From positions 444,727 through 508,726 of the forward strand of contig NZ_AUGT01000009.1 of the NCBI RefSeq assembly GCF_000422805.1: a stretch of 64,000 nt of DNA. Direction: 5' to 3'. Shown here one piece after another: positions 25,425-33,677 of this stretch. The number at the start of each line of letters is the position of its first letter. Positions within the stretch are counted from its first letter, which is position 1. The stretch is from Nocardioides halotolerans DSM 19273. GTDB taxonomy: Bacteria; Actinomycetota; Actinomycetes; Propionibacteriales; Nocardioidaceae. The notes under the pieces were generated by a model that did no database searches, was not told the DNA's origin, and saw nothing but the letters and a program-made list of their open reading frames with translations. The translations under genes and the position numbers were made by a program.

Positions 25425-26042
25425 TCAGCGCGCAGACGAGTCGAGGACGGCGAGCTCGCGCTCGAGGTTGGCCCGCGCCGTCTGCTCCCACCGGTCGCGC
25501 GCGTAGGCCGTGTGGAACAGGTGCGGCTTGGCGGCCAGCCCCCTGAGCACGTCGGCCCTACCGGCCGTGAAGACGTCGTCGTCGAGGTGGGCGTACTCGC
25601 GCCGGACCGCGGCGACGTACTGGTCGTAGCGCTCGCGCGGTGCGGCGAGGATGCCGAGGTCCGCGTCGGAGAGGGCGCAGCCGTTGGCGTCGGCGTCGTC
25701 GGGGGTGTGGGTCTCGGTGAGCCGCACCAGCCGCGCCACCTCGTCGACGACCGGCGCCGGCGCCACGCCCACCAGCGCGGTCTCCGCCCACGTGGCGGAG
25801 CGCTCCTCGGCGTCGCGCTCGCCGTCGTAGACCGCGTCGTGGAACCACGCCGCCAGCAGCACCGGCGTGGTCTCGTAGGCGGCGCCGTTCGCGGCCAGCT
25901 CGTCGAGGCGGTCGAGGACCTCGGTCAGGTGGCGGGTGTCGTGGTAGCCACGGCTCGGGTCGGCGTACGCCGCGGCGAGCTCGTCACGCACGTCGCCGCT
26001 GTCCGGGAGGGGCCATCTGTCACTGAGGTCCATCACGGCCAT
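25425..26042 (-). CDS. HD-superfamily metal-dependent hydrolase
   Basis: A 205-residue HD-type phosphohydrolase: GYHDTRHLTEVL gives the first histidines, WFHDAVYD the HD pair, and SDADLGIL an acidic metal ligand. Proteins of this kind are predicted to cleave phosphate esters or nucleotides, but their substrates are unknown. I chose the ATG at 26042; TAGCCG stands five bases upstream and could be a -10 box. An ATG at 26033 is an alternative. Confidence 0.8.
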   Translation of the reverse strand: MAVMDLSDRWPLPDSGDVRDELAAAYADPSRGYHDTRHLTEVLDRLDELAANGAAYETTPVLLAAWFHDAVYDGERDAEERSATWAETALVGVAPAPVVDEVARLVRLTETHTPDDADANGCALSDADLGILAAPRERYDQYVAAVRREYAHLDDDVFTAGRADVLRGLAAKPHLFHTAYARDRWEQTARANLERELAVLDSSAR

Positions 26043-26104
26043 CCAACCGGCTACGCTCACTCCTCACAACAACGAGAACGTGTTCTATTTCTTGAGGAGC
26101 CCGG

Positions 26105-26479
26105 ATGGCGGCCAGCCCGGAGAAGATCCGCGAGGTCATCGAGCAGTACGTCGCCCGCGTGGCGACCGGTACCACCGACGAGGTCATGGAGCTCTACGCC
26201 GAGGGCGCGACCGTCGAGGACCCCGTCGGCAGCGAGGTGCGGACGACCCGCGAGTCGATCCGGGAGTTCTACGCCAACCTCGAGGGGCTCGAGCAGGCCG
26301 GCGAGGTGCTGAGCGCGCGCATCGCGGGAGGGCAGGCGGCGTTCCTCTTCGAGCTGCGCACCAAGGCCGGCGACCAGACCTACACGCTGGCCCCGATCGA
26401 CGTGATGACCTTCGACGACGACGGCCTGATCACCTCGATGCGGGCCTACTGGGGCGACGCCGACCTCCAGGTGTCCTGA
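26105..26479 (+). CDS. SnoaL-like / ketosteroid isomerase-type NTF2 protein
   Basis: A 124-residue protein of the NTF2-like fold: helix KIREVIEQYVARVATGTTDEVMELY, then ATVEDPVGSEVRTTRESIREFYANL and a curved sheet ending ITSMRAYWGD. The EDPVGS stretch matches delta-5-3-ketosteroid isomerase-type members; the catalytic residues cannot be fixed by eye. It has a good site (TGAGGAG) before the ATG. Downstream, CCGAAAGCTA and TAGCTTCGG (26482-26533) can pair as a weak terminator. Confidence 0.8.
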   Translation: MAASPEKIREVIEQYVARVATGTTDEVMELYAEGATVEDPVGSEVRTTRESIREFYANLEGLEQAGEVLSARIAGGQAAFLFELRTKAGDQTYTLAPIDVMTFDDDGLITSMRAYWGDADLQVS

Positions 26480-26581
26480 CCCGAAAGCTACGGCTAGCCC
26501 CCCTGTCCGAGGGCACGAGGTCGGGATAGCTTCGGCTCGCCCACCCCACCTCCGGCGCTCGAGCGCGGACAGGAGCACGTC

Positions 26582-28189
26582 ATGTTCGGTGTTGTCGCAC
26601 GGCCCGCTCGCTGGGTCCTCCTCGTGGTCCTGGCGCTGTGCCTGCTGCCACTCACCGCGCAGCAGGCGTCGGCCCAAGCGGCCCCGGCGCCCGCGCCGCT
26701 GGCCCCGTCGGACAGCATCACGATCCACGGCTCGCTCAACGCCGGCGACGTCCAGCAGGCCGGCCGGCTGACCCGCGACGGCCACACCCACGGCTGCGAG
26801 GCCCCGACTCCGATGGCGCCGCTGGAGAACGCCACCCCGCTCCGCCGCGACACCCACAACCTCCAGAACCCGTACGACACCGACCGCTGCATCGTGGTGG
26901 AGGCCGACCTGTCCGGGTGCGCGGGCAACCAGACCCAGGTCGTCGCCTACTCGGCCTTCAACCCCGCCAACCCGGCCGCCGGGGTCGCCAGCGCCAGCGG
27001 GTTCAGCACCATCGCGACGATGAGGTTCGGCTTCCGGGTCGCGGCCGGCGCGTCGTACGCGATCGGCGTCAACGAGGTCGACGCCGGCTCCGGCTGCCCG
27101 CTCTACAAGCTCAAGGTGACCAACGCCCCGATGGCCTCGACCACCCAGGGCGACGGGGCCAACGGCTTCATCCTGCAGGCCACGGTGAACGCGTTCCGCA
27201 ACCAGCTCGGCGACGCGCAGGCTCGCCAGGAGATCACCTGGGACGACGTGCCGGAGGCGGCGGCCGACCCGCACGTGCTGCCCGCCGACTACTACAACAC
27301 CGTCCAGCCGCGCGGCCTCGTCTTCACCGGCCCGGCCGACATCCGGGTGAGCTCCGACGGCAGCGGCCCGACCGCGGAGGAGTTCGGCGACCTCGGACTC
27401 TTCCCCGACACGCACTTCCAGCCGTTCAGCTTCCTGCGCCTGATGAGCCCCGTCGACGAGCCGATCGCGCAGGTCGCGTTCCGTGTGGCCGGCACCAACA
27501 CCCCGGCGCCGACGAGCGCGTTCGGCGCGGTCTTCGCCGACCCCGGGACGGCCGGGTTCCTGATCCCGCGCGCCGCGAACGGCGACCCGCTCGGCCTCTA
27601 CGTCCCCCCGGCGCACGACGACGGCCTGTCCTTCTACGGGCTGCGCTTCCCGGCACCCGTGATCCACTCGATGTCGGTGGCGGGCAACTGGGTGAACGGC
27701 GTGCAGGCGACCGCCTTCGACAACTTCGTCTACGCCGACCCGGGCTTCCGGCTCGGGCTCGCGGTCAGCGGCCCCGGCCGGGTCACCGCTCCCGGGCTGT
27801 CGTGCCCCGGTCAGTGCTCGGCGACGTTCGGCAGCGAGCCGGTGACGTTGAAGGCCGACCCGTCGGAGACGGCCGGCGTCCGCTGGAACGGCGCCTGCGC
27901 CGGCACCCACGGCGCGACCTGCGTCCTGTCGCTCTCGCAGAGCCAGACCTCGGCGTCGGCGACGTTCGTGAGCTGCGTCAAGCAGGCCACCAAGGTCACC
28001 AAGCTGAAGAAGAAGCTCAAGAAGCTCAAGAAGGCGGTCCGCAAGGCCACCACCCGGCTCGGTCAGGCCGAGGGGCGGGCCGACGTCGCGGACGCCCGCT
28101 CCGACCTGATCAAGGCGCGCAAGAAGCTGGCGAAGGCGAAGAAGAAGCTCAAGAAGGCGAAGCAGTCCCTCCAGGTCTGCCTGGGCTGA
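26582..28189 (+). CDS. Secreted protein with lysine-rich, Cys-closed helical hairpin at the C-terminus
   Basis: A 535-residue exported protein of unknown function. A signal peptide (VLLVVLALCLLPLTAQQASA) ends near residue 33. The body (about 35-385) is beta-rich with scattered cysteine pairs. A Cys-rich segment around 395-455 (GPGRVTAPGLSCPGQCSATF) resembles the short repeat domains of bacterial surface proteins. Residues 460-535 are a lysine/alanine helix pair bounded by FVSC and VCLG, so a disulfide could close the hairpin. There is no anchor; the basic tail may bind wall polymers or DNA. TAGCTT at 26525 may be its -10 box. Its end overlaps the next, convergent gene by 41 bases. Confidence 0.75.
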   Translation: MFGVVARPARWVLLVVLALCLLPLTAQQASAQAAPAPAPLAPSDSITIHGSLNAGDVQQAGRLTRDGHTHGCEAPTPMAPLENATPLRRDTHNLQNPYDTDRCIVVEADLSGCAGNQTQVVAYSAFNPANPAAGVASASGFSTIATMRFGFRVAAGASYAIGVNEVDAGSGCPLYKLKVTNAPMASTTQGDGANGFILQATVNAFRNQLGDAQARQEITWDDVPEAAADPHVLPADYYNTVQPRGLVFTGPADIRVSSDGSGPTAEEFGDLGLFPDTHFQPFSFLRLMSPVDEPIAQVAFRVAGTNTPAPTSAFGAVFADPGTAGFLIPRAANGDPLGLYVPPAHDDGLSFYGLRFPAPVIHSMSVAGNWVNGVQATAFDNFVYADPGFRLGLAVSGPGRVTAPGLSCPGQCSATFGSEPVTLKADPSETAGVRWNGACAGTHGATCVLSLSQSQTSASATFVSCVKQATKVTKLKKKLKKLKKAVRKATTRLGQAEGRADVADARSDLIKARKKLAKAKKKLKKAKQSLQVCLG

Positions 28190-29024
28190 GCGCCCAGCGG
28201 ATGGTCCCTGTGGCGAGCCCGCCCAGCACCCGCACGGTGGTGCGCTCCGACACCGGCAGGTAGGGCAGCCGCAGGGGCCACCGCGTCCAGGCCGGCATCA
28301 GCCCGATGGCGGCCGCGGAGAGCACGGCGTACGGCGCGCGGACGGGGAGCGGCAGCGGCGGCTTGAGCAGCACGTAGCGCACCGCCTCCCGCGCCTCGGA
28401 GGTCCCGCGCAGCTCGGGGCGGTAGGACGCCAGCACCTCGGCGAGCTCGGCCTCGGTCGTGGGCGGGTCGACGACGCCGAGCCGCGCGCCGACCCGGGCG
28501 ATCTGGGCGACGTACTCGTCGCGGCCGGCCTGGTCGAGGGGGTCCGCGCCGTAGACCTGGTACGCGCGCAGGAAGCTGTCTGCCTCGGCCGCGTGCACCC
28601 AGGCGAGCAGATGGGGGTCCGAGGCGGCGTACGGCGAGCCGTCGGGCATCGTGCCGGTCACCCGCTCGTGGATCCGTCGCACCATGTCGACGGCCTGCTG
28701 GGCGTCCTCGGCGACGCCGAACGTCGTGACCGCGAGGAAGGTGCTGGTGCGGTGCAGGCGGCCCCACATGTCGCCGCGGAACCCCGAGTGCTCCGAGACC
28801 GCGCGCATCGCGGCGGGGTGGAGCGTCTGCAGCAGCAGGGCGCGGAGTCCGCCCACGAACATCGACGCGTCGCCGTGCACCCGCGTGATCGGGCTGCCGG
28901 GCTCGAACCAGCGCGCGCCCTCGCGGAGGTGGATGCGGTCGCGGTGCCGCGGGCCGTCAGGCCCGGCCACCTGGAGGAACAGGGCGTGCCCCAGCCGGTC
29001 GCGGACGTCGGTGAGGCTCGCCAT
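28149..29024 (-). CDS. DUF2236 / MpaB-family oxygenase
   Basis: A 291-residue protein of the DUF2236 (MpaB/latex-clearing protein-like) family. The start DRIHLREGARWFEPGSPI, the helix FVGGLRALLLQTLHPAAM and later LAWVHAAEADSFLRAY are family marks and contain the histidines expected to bind haem or iron. Members oxidise rubber-like polyisoprenes or release mycophenolate side chains; the substrate here is unknown. A TAGGCT -10 box lies six bases before the ATG. Its last 41 bases are shared with the convergent secreted-protein gene. Confidence 0.85.
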   Translation of the reverse strand: MASLTDVRDRLGHALFLQVAGPDGPRHRDRIHLREGARWFEPGSPITRVHGDASMFVGGLRALLLQTLHPAAMRAVSEHSGFRGDMWGRLHRTSTFLAVTTFGVAEDAQQAVDMVRRIHERVTGTMPDGSPYAASDPHLLAWVHAAEADSFLRAYQVYGADPLDQAGRDEYVAQIARVGARLGVVDPPTTEAELAEVLASYRPELRGTSEAREAVRYVLLKPPLPLPVRAPYAVLSAAAIGLMPAWTRWPLRLPYLPVSERTTVRVLGGLATGTIRWALSPGRPGGTASPS

Positions 29025-29030
29025 GCGTCG

Positions 29031-29036
29031 AGCCTA
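29031..29036 (-). promoter_or_regulatory. Leaderless promoter of the DUF2236 gene
   Basis: TAGGCT on the minus strand, six bases before the ATG at 29024. Confidence 0.5.
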
Positions 29037-29044
29037 CGAGGGCC

Positions 29045-30259
29045 TCACACGGGTCGCGGCTCGCCGTGGCTGCGCAGCCAGATCGTCTGGGGGGAGGAGC
29101 GCAGCTTGTCGAGGGCGGCCTCGCCGATCGACTCGGTGGCGTCGGTGACGACGTAGCCCTGCTCCCCCCGGGTGGCGAGGTACTGACCCGTCACGTTGGC
29201 GCCCTCCTCGGCGAAGAACGCGTTGACCTCGGCGAGGACACCCGGGACGTTGACGTGCAGGTAGCTCAGCCGGACGCCCTCGGCCAGCGGCGGCGGCTGG
29301 ACGGCGGGGAGGTTGACCGAGAGGGCGGTGCTGCCCTCGGCGACGTACGCCGCCAGCTTGCCGGCCACGAACCAGCCGATCTCCTCCTGCGCCTCCTGGG
29401 TCGAGCCGCCGACGTGCGGGGTGAGGATCACGTTGTCGAGCCCGCGGAGCACGGACTCGAACGGGTCTCCCTGCGCCTTCGGCTCGACCGGGAACACGTC
29501 GAGCGCGGCGCCGGCGAGGTGACCAGACTCGATGTTCTCCCGCAGCGCGACGTCGTCGACGACCATGCCGCGCGAGGCGTTGATGAACAGCGCGCGCGGC
29601 TTCATCGCGGCGAACTGCTCGGCGCCGAACAGCCCGGCGTTCCCGGGCCGACCGTCGACGTGCAGCGAGACCACGTCGGCCTCGGCGAGCAGCGCCTCGA
29701 GCGTCGGCATCCGGCGGGCGTTGCCGTGCGCCAGCCGGTCGGCGGTGTCGTAGAAGATCACCCGCAGCCCGAGCGCCTCGGCGAGGTTGGACAGCTGGGT
29801 GCCGATGTTGCCGTAGCCGACGATGCCGAGCGTGCGCCCGCGGATCTCGTGGCTGCCCTTGGCCGACTTGTCCCAGACGCCCTGGTGCATCCTCGAGGTC
29901 TTCTCCGGGAGCCGCCGCGCCAGCGCGATGATCTCGGCGATCACGAGCTCGACCACGCTGCGGGTGTTGGAGTACGGCGCGTTGAACACCGCGACGCCCC
30001 GCGCGGTCGCCGCCGGCAGGTCGACCTGGTTGGTGCCGATGCAGAAGCAGCCGATCGCGACCAGGTCGTCGGCGGCCTCGAGCGCCTGCGCCGTGACGTG
30101 GGTGTTGGACCGGATCCCGAGCAGCTGCACGCCGCCCGCGAGCGCCTCGACGAGCTCGTCGTCGGAGAGGGAGCCCGACCTGAGCTCGACCTCGTGACCG
30201 CGCGCCTCGAGCGTCTCGACGGCGACCGGGTGGATGTTCTCGAGGAGCAGGACCTTCAC
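29045..30259 (-). CDS. serA: D-3-phosphoglycerate dehydrogenase
   Basis: A 404-residue phosphoglycerate dehydrogenase, first enzyme of serine synthesis from 3-phosphoglycerate. The NAD-binding motif is GIVGYGNIG; catalytic Arg lies in NASRG, Glu in the LDVFPVEP region and His in TPHVGG. A C-terminal ACT domain (about 330-400) suggests serine feedback. Length and the single ACT domain match the E. coli-type enzyme rather than the longer two-domain actinobacterial form. GTG start with TACCCT six bases upstream, hence probably leaderless. Confidence 0.95.
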   Translation of the reverse strand: MKVLLLENIHPVAVETLEARGHEVELRSGSLSDDELVEALAGGVQLLGIRSNTHVTAQALEAADDLVAIGCFCIGTNQVDLPAATARGVAVFNAPYSNTRSVVELVIAEIIALARRLPEKTSRMHQGVWDKSAKGSHEIRGRTLGIVGYGNIGTQLSNLAEALGLRVIFYDTADRLAHGNARRMPTLEALLAEADVVSLHVDGRPGNAGLFGAEQFAAMKPRALFINASRGMVVDDVALRENIESGHLAGAALDVFPVEPKAQGDPFESVLRGLDNVILTPHVGGSTQEAQEEIGWFVAGKLAAYVAEGSTALSVNLPAVQPPPLAEGVRLSYLHVNVPGVLAEVNAFFAEEGANVTGQYLATRGEQGYVVTDATESIGEAALDKLRSSPQTIWLRSHGEPRPV

Positions 30260-30265
30260 CCGTCA

Positions 30266-30271
30266 AGGGTA
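30266..30271 (-). promoter_or_regulatory. Leaderless promoter of serA
   Basis: TACCCT on the minus strand, six bases before the GTG at 30259. Confidence 0.5.
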
Positions 30272-30345
30272 GGAGCGGACGGCGGCCGCCCCGGAATCGT
30301 CGTCCTGGCGTGGGACGCGCAGCGACCCGCGAGCGGCCGTCGACG

Positions 30346-30790
30346 TCGGTGGTTGAGGAGGTCGCGCAGCGACCGTCTCGAAACCTCGTACCCCGGGGCT
30401 GGGACGCAATCGAGCTCGGTGGTGCGGGTGCCTTCGCTGCGGAGGTTTCGAGACAGGCGCTGCGCGCCTTCCTCAACCAGCGGTGGGCGCGCGCCGTCGG
30501 TGGTTGAGGAGGTCGCGCAGCGACCGTCTCGAAACCTCGTACGCCGGGGGCTGGGACGCAACCGAGCTCGGTGGTGCGGGTGCCTTCGCTGCGGAGGTTT
30601 CGAGACAGGCGCTGCGCGCCTTCCTCAACCAGCGGTGGGCGGGCGTCGTCGGTGGTTGAGGAGGTCGCGCAGCGACCATCGCCGTCGGTGGTTGAGGAGG
30701 TCGCGCAGCGACCGTCTCGAAACCTTGTACGCCGGGGCTGGGACGCGACCGAGCTCGGTGGTGCGGCGCGCCTTCCCCAACAAGCAGTGG
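30346..30790. repeat. REP-like inverted-arm array (four left arms, two or three right arms)
   Basis: Left arms start at 30351, 30502, 30654 (cut short) and 30690. A complete unit is about 151 bp: a left arm of 37 bases beginning GGTTGAGGAGGTCGCGCAGC, a spacer of about 50 bases, then a right arm that is its near reverse complement. The inner stem is ggtcgc/gcgacc in left arms and aggcgc/gcgcct in right arms, so paired positions differ together. The fourth unit has a decayed right arm. This fills the 560-base gap between serA and the RidA gene; no gene is credible inside it. Confidence 0.85.
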
Positions 30791-30819
30791 GCTGCCACGA
30801 TGAGCACCCAGGAGGTCCC

Positions 30820-31200
30820 ATGCCCCGACAGGTCATCACCACGCCCGACGCACCCGGCTCACCCCTCTACAGCCAGGGCGTGACGGCCGGCTCGCACGTG
30901 TACGTCTCCGGCACCACCGGCATCGACCCGGCCAGCGGGAAGCCGGCCGGCGACACGATCCAGGCGCAGACCCGCCAGGCGCTCGCCAACTGCGAGGCCA
31001 TCCTGCGTGCCGGCGGCGCCGGGCTCGACGACGTCGTCGAGGTCGGTGTGCTGCTCGCGCTCCCCGACGACTTCGCGGGCATGAACGAGGCCTACGCCGA
31101 GTGGCTGCCCGCCGACCCGCCGACCCGCTACGTCGCCAGGCTGGGACCGGAGATCCCGGGCCTGCTCGTCTCCATCCGCATGACGGCGATCATCGGCTGA
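30820..31200 (+). CDS. RidA/YjgF-family protein
   Basis: A 126-residue RidA-type protein, which in its best-known members hydrolyses reactive enamine/imine intermediates of amino acid metabolism. The family marks are YSQGVTAGSHVYVSGTTGID, a central helix NCEAILRAGGAGLDDVVEV and the substrate arginine in PPTRYVA. The ATG at 30820 has GGAGG seven bases upstream. The reading frame stays open to the left, but that part is translation of the repeat array and should not be included. Confidence 0.92.
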   Translation: MPRQVITTPDAPGSPLYSQGVTAGSHVYVSGTTGIDPASGKPAGDTIQAQTRQALANCEAILRAGGAGLDDVVEVGVLLALPDDFAGMNEAYAEWLPADPPTRYVARLGPEIPGLLVSIRMTAIIG

Positions 31201-31251
31201 CGCTCCCCGCTCAAGATGGCGCGCGGGACTCCCCGGACCTGCAGAGGTCTC

Positions 31252-31626
31252 CTACAGGCAGGGTCCGTCCCAGGTGGACAGGCAGAAGGGATGGCCCGCC
31301 GGGTCGGCGTAGACCACGCAGTGGTCGGAGTTCGGCTGGAAGTCGAGCCGGACGGCGCCGGCGGCGACGGCACGGGCTCCGGTTGCCTCGAGGTCGTCGA
31401 CGAAGAAGTCGAGGTGCATCTGCTTCGGTACGTCGGACCCCGGCCAGACCGGTGGGCGGAAGTCCTCGACCTGCTGGAACGCGATCGACCCGTTCGGCCC
31501 GACGACGGTCGCCCAGTGCTCGCTCCCCTTCGTGACCCCGCCGATGAGCTCGGCGTAGAACGTCGCGAGGGCGAGCGCGTCGGGCGCGTCGACGGTGGTC
31601 ACGCTGAGCCTGATCTCGTCGGACAT
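31252..31626 (-). CDS. VOC (glyoxalase/bleomycin resistance-type) family protein
   Basis: A 124-residue protein with two beta-alpha-beta-beta-beta modules of the VOC fold: LSVTTVDAPDALALATFYAEL and HLDFFVDDLEATGARAVAAG, ending YADPAGHPFCLS. Potential metal ligands are His and Glu residues in these strands, but I cannot prove a complete site. It is the last gene of a three-gene operon after an ArsR regulator and an AHSA1 protein; its start codon shares a base with the preceding stop (TGATG type). Confidence 0.85.
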   Translation of the reverse strand: MSDEIRLSVTTVDAPDALALATFYAELIGGVTKGSEHWATVVGPNGSIAFQQVEDFRPPVWPGSDVPKQMHLDFFVDDLEATGARAVAAGAVRLDFQPNSDHCVVYADPAGHPFCLSTWDGPCL

Positions 31627-32150
31627 CACCCGATCTCCAGCGCGGCGTACGCGGGAGTCAGCTCGTCCCATCGCCGCCGCCACGCCGGCGCCGGGGTCTG
31701 CTCCGACCAGCGTTCGGGGTGGGCGTCGGCGCCGTCCACGAGCGACCGCCCGAGATCCTCCAGGTGCGCCTGCCAGCCGGCGCCGTGCCCGGACAGCCTG
31801 TCCAGGGGCAGCCCACGCTCCTCGACCACCAACCTGGTCTGCGCGCCCTCCTCGGTCAGCCACGCCTCGATCTGGGTCTCATCGTCGGTGCCCGGTCGCA
31901 TCGTCAGGAGCAGGTGGTGCGGTGCGTCGCACACCTCGATCCGCCCCGAACCGGCCCAGGTGCTGGCGAAGACGGCCTGGACGGTGCCGCCCTCGCGCAG
32001 GTCGCCCGACACCTCAGCCATCCAGCGCGCGAGCCGCTCGGGTGTCGTGCACGCCGCCCAGAGGTCGTCGATGTCGGTGGGGTAGACGTCCTCGACCCGC
32101 ACCACCCCGGAGGTCTCGTCGAGCGTCCGCATCGTCCCGATGACCTTCAT
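31626..32150 (-). CDS. AHSA1/SRPBCC domain protein
   Basis: A 174-residue SRPBCC protein of the AHSA1 type: VRVEDVYPTDIDDLWAACT and the motif PERLARWMAEVSGDLREGG are characteristic. These proteins are often paired with ArsR regulators, as here, where the ArsR stop overlaps this start (ATGA). Ligand and role are unknown. Confidence 0.85.
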   Translation of the reverse strand: MKVIGTMRTLDETSGVVRVEDVYPTDIDDLWAACTTPERLARWMAEVSGDLREGGTVQAVFASTWAGSGRIEVCDAPHHLLLTMRPGTDDETQIEAWLTEEGAQTRLVVEERGLPLDRLSGHGAGWQAHLEDLGRSLVDGADAHPERWSEQTPAPAWRRRWDELTPAYAALEIG

Positions 32151-32464
32151 GTCCGCGCCTTCTTCCCTCGAGCGATCTCTGTGTGGAGGGCGTCGAGCCG
32201 GTGCTGCCAGAGCGCGCGGTAGTCCGCGAGCCACTCGTCGACCCCGATGAGCGCCTCCGGACGGAGGCTGTAGATCCGGCGCTGCGCGTCGTGGCGTACG
32301 TCGACCAGTCCGGCCTCGCGCAGCACCCGCAGGTGCCGGGACACGCCCGGGCGGGCGATCGGGAGCGCCTCGGCCAGCTCTCCGGCGCTCGCGGGGTGGT
32401 GGCGCAGGATCTCGAGGACGGTGCGCCGGCTCTCGTCCGCCAACGCGTGCAGCACCGCATCCAT
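32147..32464 (-). CDS. ArsR-family regulator
   Basis: A 105-residue winged-helix repressor: the HTH spans about 25-60 (SAGELAEALPIARPGVSRHL, then REAGLVDV) and the wing reads RRIYSLRPEAL. No metal-binding cysteines are present, so it is of the SdpR-like, non-metal class. It heads the operon with the AHSA1 and VOC genes and most likely represses its own promoter, where two GGTTAC repeats occur. Confidence 0.88.
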   Translation of the reverse strand: MDAVLHALADESRRTVLEILRHHPASAGELAEALPIARPGVSRHLRVLREAGLVDVRHDAQRRIYSLRPEALIGVDEWLADYRALWQHRLDALHTEIARGKKART

Positions 32465-32470
32465 GGCGCT

Positions 32471-32499
32471 AACGTAACCAATCAGGTAAGTAACCGCAA
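32471..32499 (-). promoter_or_regulatory. Promoter and probable operator of the ArsR operon
   Basis: On the minus strand TTGCGG (32494-32499), a 17-base spacer and TACGTT (32471-32476) end six bases before the ATG at 32464, giving a leaderless transcript. Two GGTTAC repeats 15 bases apart lie within it and may be where the ArsR protein binds. Confidence 0.6.
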
Positions 32500-32551
32500 G
32501 GGTACATACATCTCGCGTGCGCTGACCGGCCGGCGAGCCTCGGTCCGTCGC

Positions 32552-33634
32552 TCAGCGCGGCCCTCCCCGGGCGTGCCCGGCGAGGTACGCCGCGACCAGC
32601 CCGCCGAGGGTCGGCAGGTGGTAGCCGCCCTCCTGGACGACCACGGCCGGCAGGCCGGTGGCCCGGAGGAGCCGGCCGGCCTCGCGGTAGCCGTCGGCGG
32701 TGACCTGCAGCGGGCTCTCGGGGTCGTCCTTGGCGGCGTCGACGCCGAGGGACACGACGAGGGCGTCGCAGTCGGCGACCCAGTCGGCGAGGTCGGCGAC
32801 GGCGGCCAGCCAGGCCTCGTCGCCGGTGCCCTCGGCGAGCGGGAGGTTGCGGGTGGCGCCCTCGCCCGGGCCGGTGCCGGTCTCGTCGGCATACCCCACC
32901 ACGTGGGGGAACCACCCCGCGCCCGGGTCGACGTGCACCGAGCCGTAACAGACGTCCGCGCGGTCGTAGAAGATCGCCGCCGTGCCGTTGCCCTGGTGGG
33001 CGTCGAGGTCGACGATGCCGACGCGCGCGGCTCCGCCGGCGCGGAGGGTGTGCGCGGCGAGAGCGGCGTTGTTGAGGTAGCACGAGCCGCCGAAGCCGCT
33101 CGGCGTCGCGTGGTGGCCCGGCGGGCGGCACAGGGCGTAGGCGAGCGGAGCGCCGTCGGTCACGAGGCCGGCGGCCTGGACGGCGCAGTCCGCGGCCGCA
33201 CGGGCCGCCTCCCAGGTGCCGGGCCCGACGAGCGTCATCGTGTCGTAGGCGAAGCGGCCCGCGTCGGCGTGGATCGCGACCGCGGGCCGGGCCGGCAGTC
33301 CGGCGGTCATCGCAGGCGTCGGGAACAGGTAGGGCACCACCCGCTCCTGGCCGACGAGCTCGGCGTAGGGACCGGCCGCCCACCGCTCGGCCGCGGTGCG
33401 CAGGTGCTCGACGAGCTCGGCGTCGTGCACGGCGAGCAGCGCGTCGGCGGGTTGGGGTGTCGCCTCGACGAGGTCGTGGCCGGCGGCGCGCAGCGCCACG
33501 AGGATCGCGTCGACGCGCGCGGCGGTCTCGGTGCCGATCGTCGCGACGCCGACCCAGACCTCGTTGCGCGGGTCGTGCCGACGGGTCTCCGGCGACCAGA
33601 CGACGGGGACCCTTCGAGGCTCGCCAGCTCGCAC
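32552..33634 (-). CDS. Histone deacetylase-superfamily (acetylpolyamine/amide) deacetylase
   Basis: A 360-residue zinc amidohydrolase of the arginase/deacetylase fold. Active-site stretches are RPPGHHA (tandem histidines), DLDAHQGNGT (zinc ligands Asp and His) and the last loop QEGGYHLP with the transition-state Tyr. It removes an acyl group from an amine, such as an acetylpolyamine. I prefer the GTG at 33634 (GGAG upstream); an ATG at 33661 lies inside the palindromic operator. The first codons after 33634 run through a copy of the intergenic repeat arm, so the N-terminal extension is not family sequence. It is divergent from the P1 peptidase gene. Confidence 0.85.
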   Translation of the reverse strand: MRAGEPRRVPVVWSPETRRHDPRNEVWVGVATIGTETAARVDAILVALRAAGHDLVEATPQPADALLAVHDAELVEHLRTAAERWAAGPYAELVGQERVVPYLFPTPAMTAGLPARPAVAIHADAGRFAYDTMTLVGPGTWEAARAAADCAVQAAGLVTDGAPLAYALCRPPGHHATPSGFGGSCYLNNAALAAHTLRAGGAARVGIVDLDAHQGNGTAAIFYDRADVCYGSVHVDPGAGWFPHVVGYADETGTGPGEGATRNLPLAEGTGDEAWLAAVADLADWVADCDALVVSLGVDAAKDDPESPLQVTADGYREAGRLLRATGLPAVVVQEGGYHLPTLGGLVAAYLAGHARGGPR

Positions 33635-33641
33635 CTCAGAC
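33605..33641. repeat. REP-like arm at the 5' end of the deacetylase gene
   Basis: On the minus strand tgaggtgcgagctggcga and then gcctcgaag match the arm type seen at 50.1-50.6 kb. It is partly translated as the start of the deacetylase. Confidence 0.5.
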
Positions 33642-33650
33642 TCCGCGCCG

Positions 33651-33670
33651 TACTGATCCATGGGTCAGTA
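33651..33670. promoter_or_regulatory. Palindromic operator, copy 1
   Basis: TACTGATCCATGGGTCAGTA, 18 of 20 bases symmetric, in the 43-base gap between the divergent deacetylase (start 33634) and P1 peptidase (start 33678) genes. It matches the palindromes at 41343-41362 and 50620-50639 in arms and length. Confidence 0.65.
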
Positions 33671-33677
33671 TGAGCAC

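Noticed and set aside
30571..30819. N-terminal extension of the RidA gene into the repeat array
   Set aside because: The frame is open only because repeat arms lack stops; the ATG at 30820 has a proper GGAGG site and begins the family sequence.
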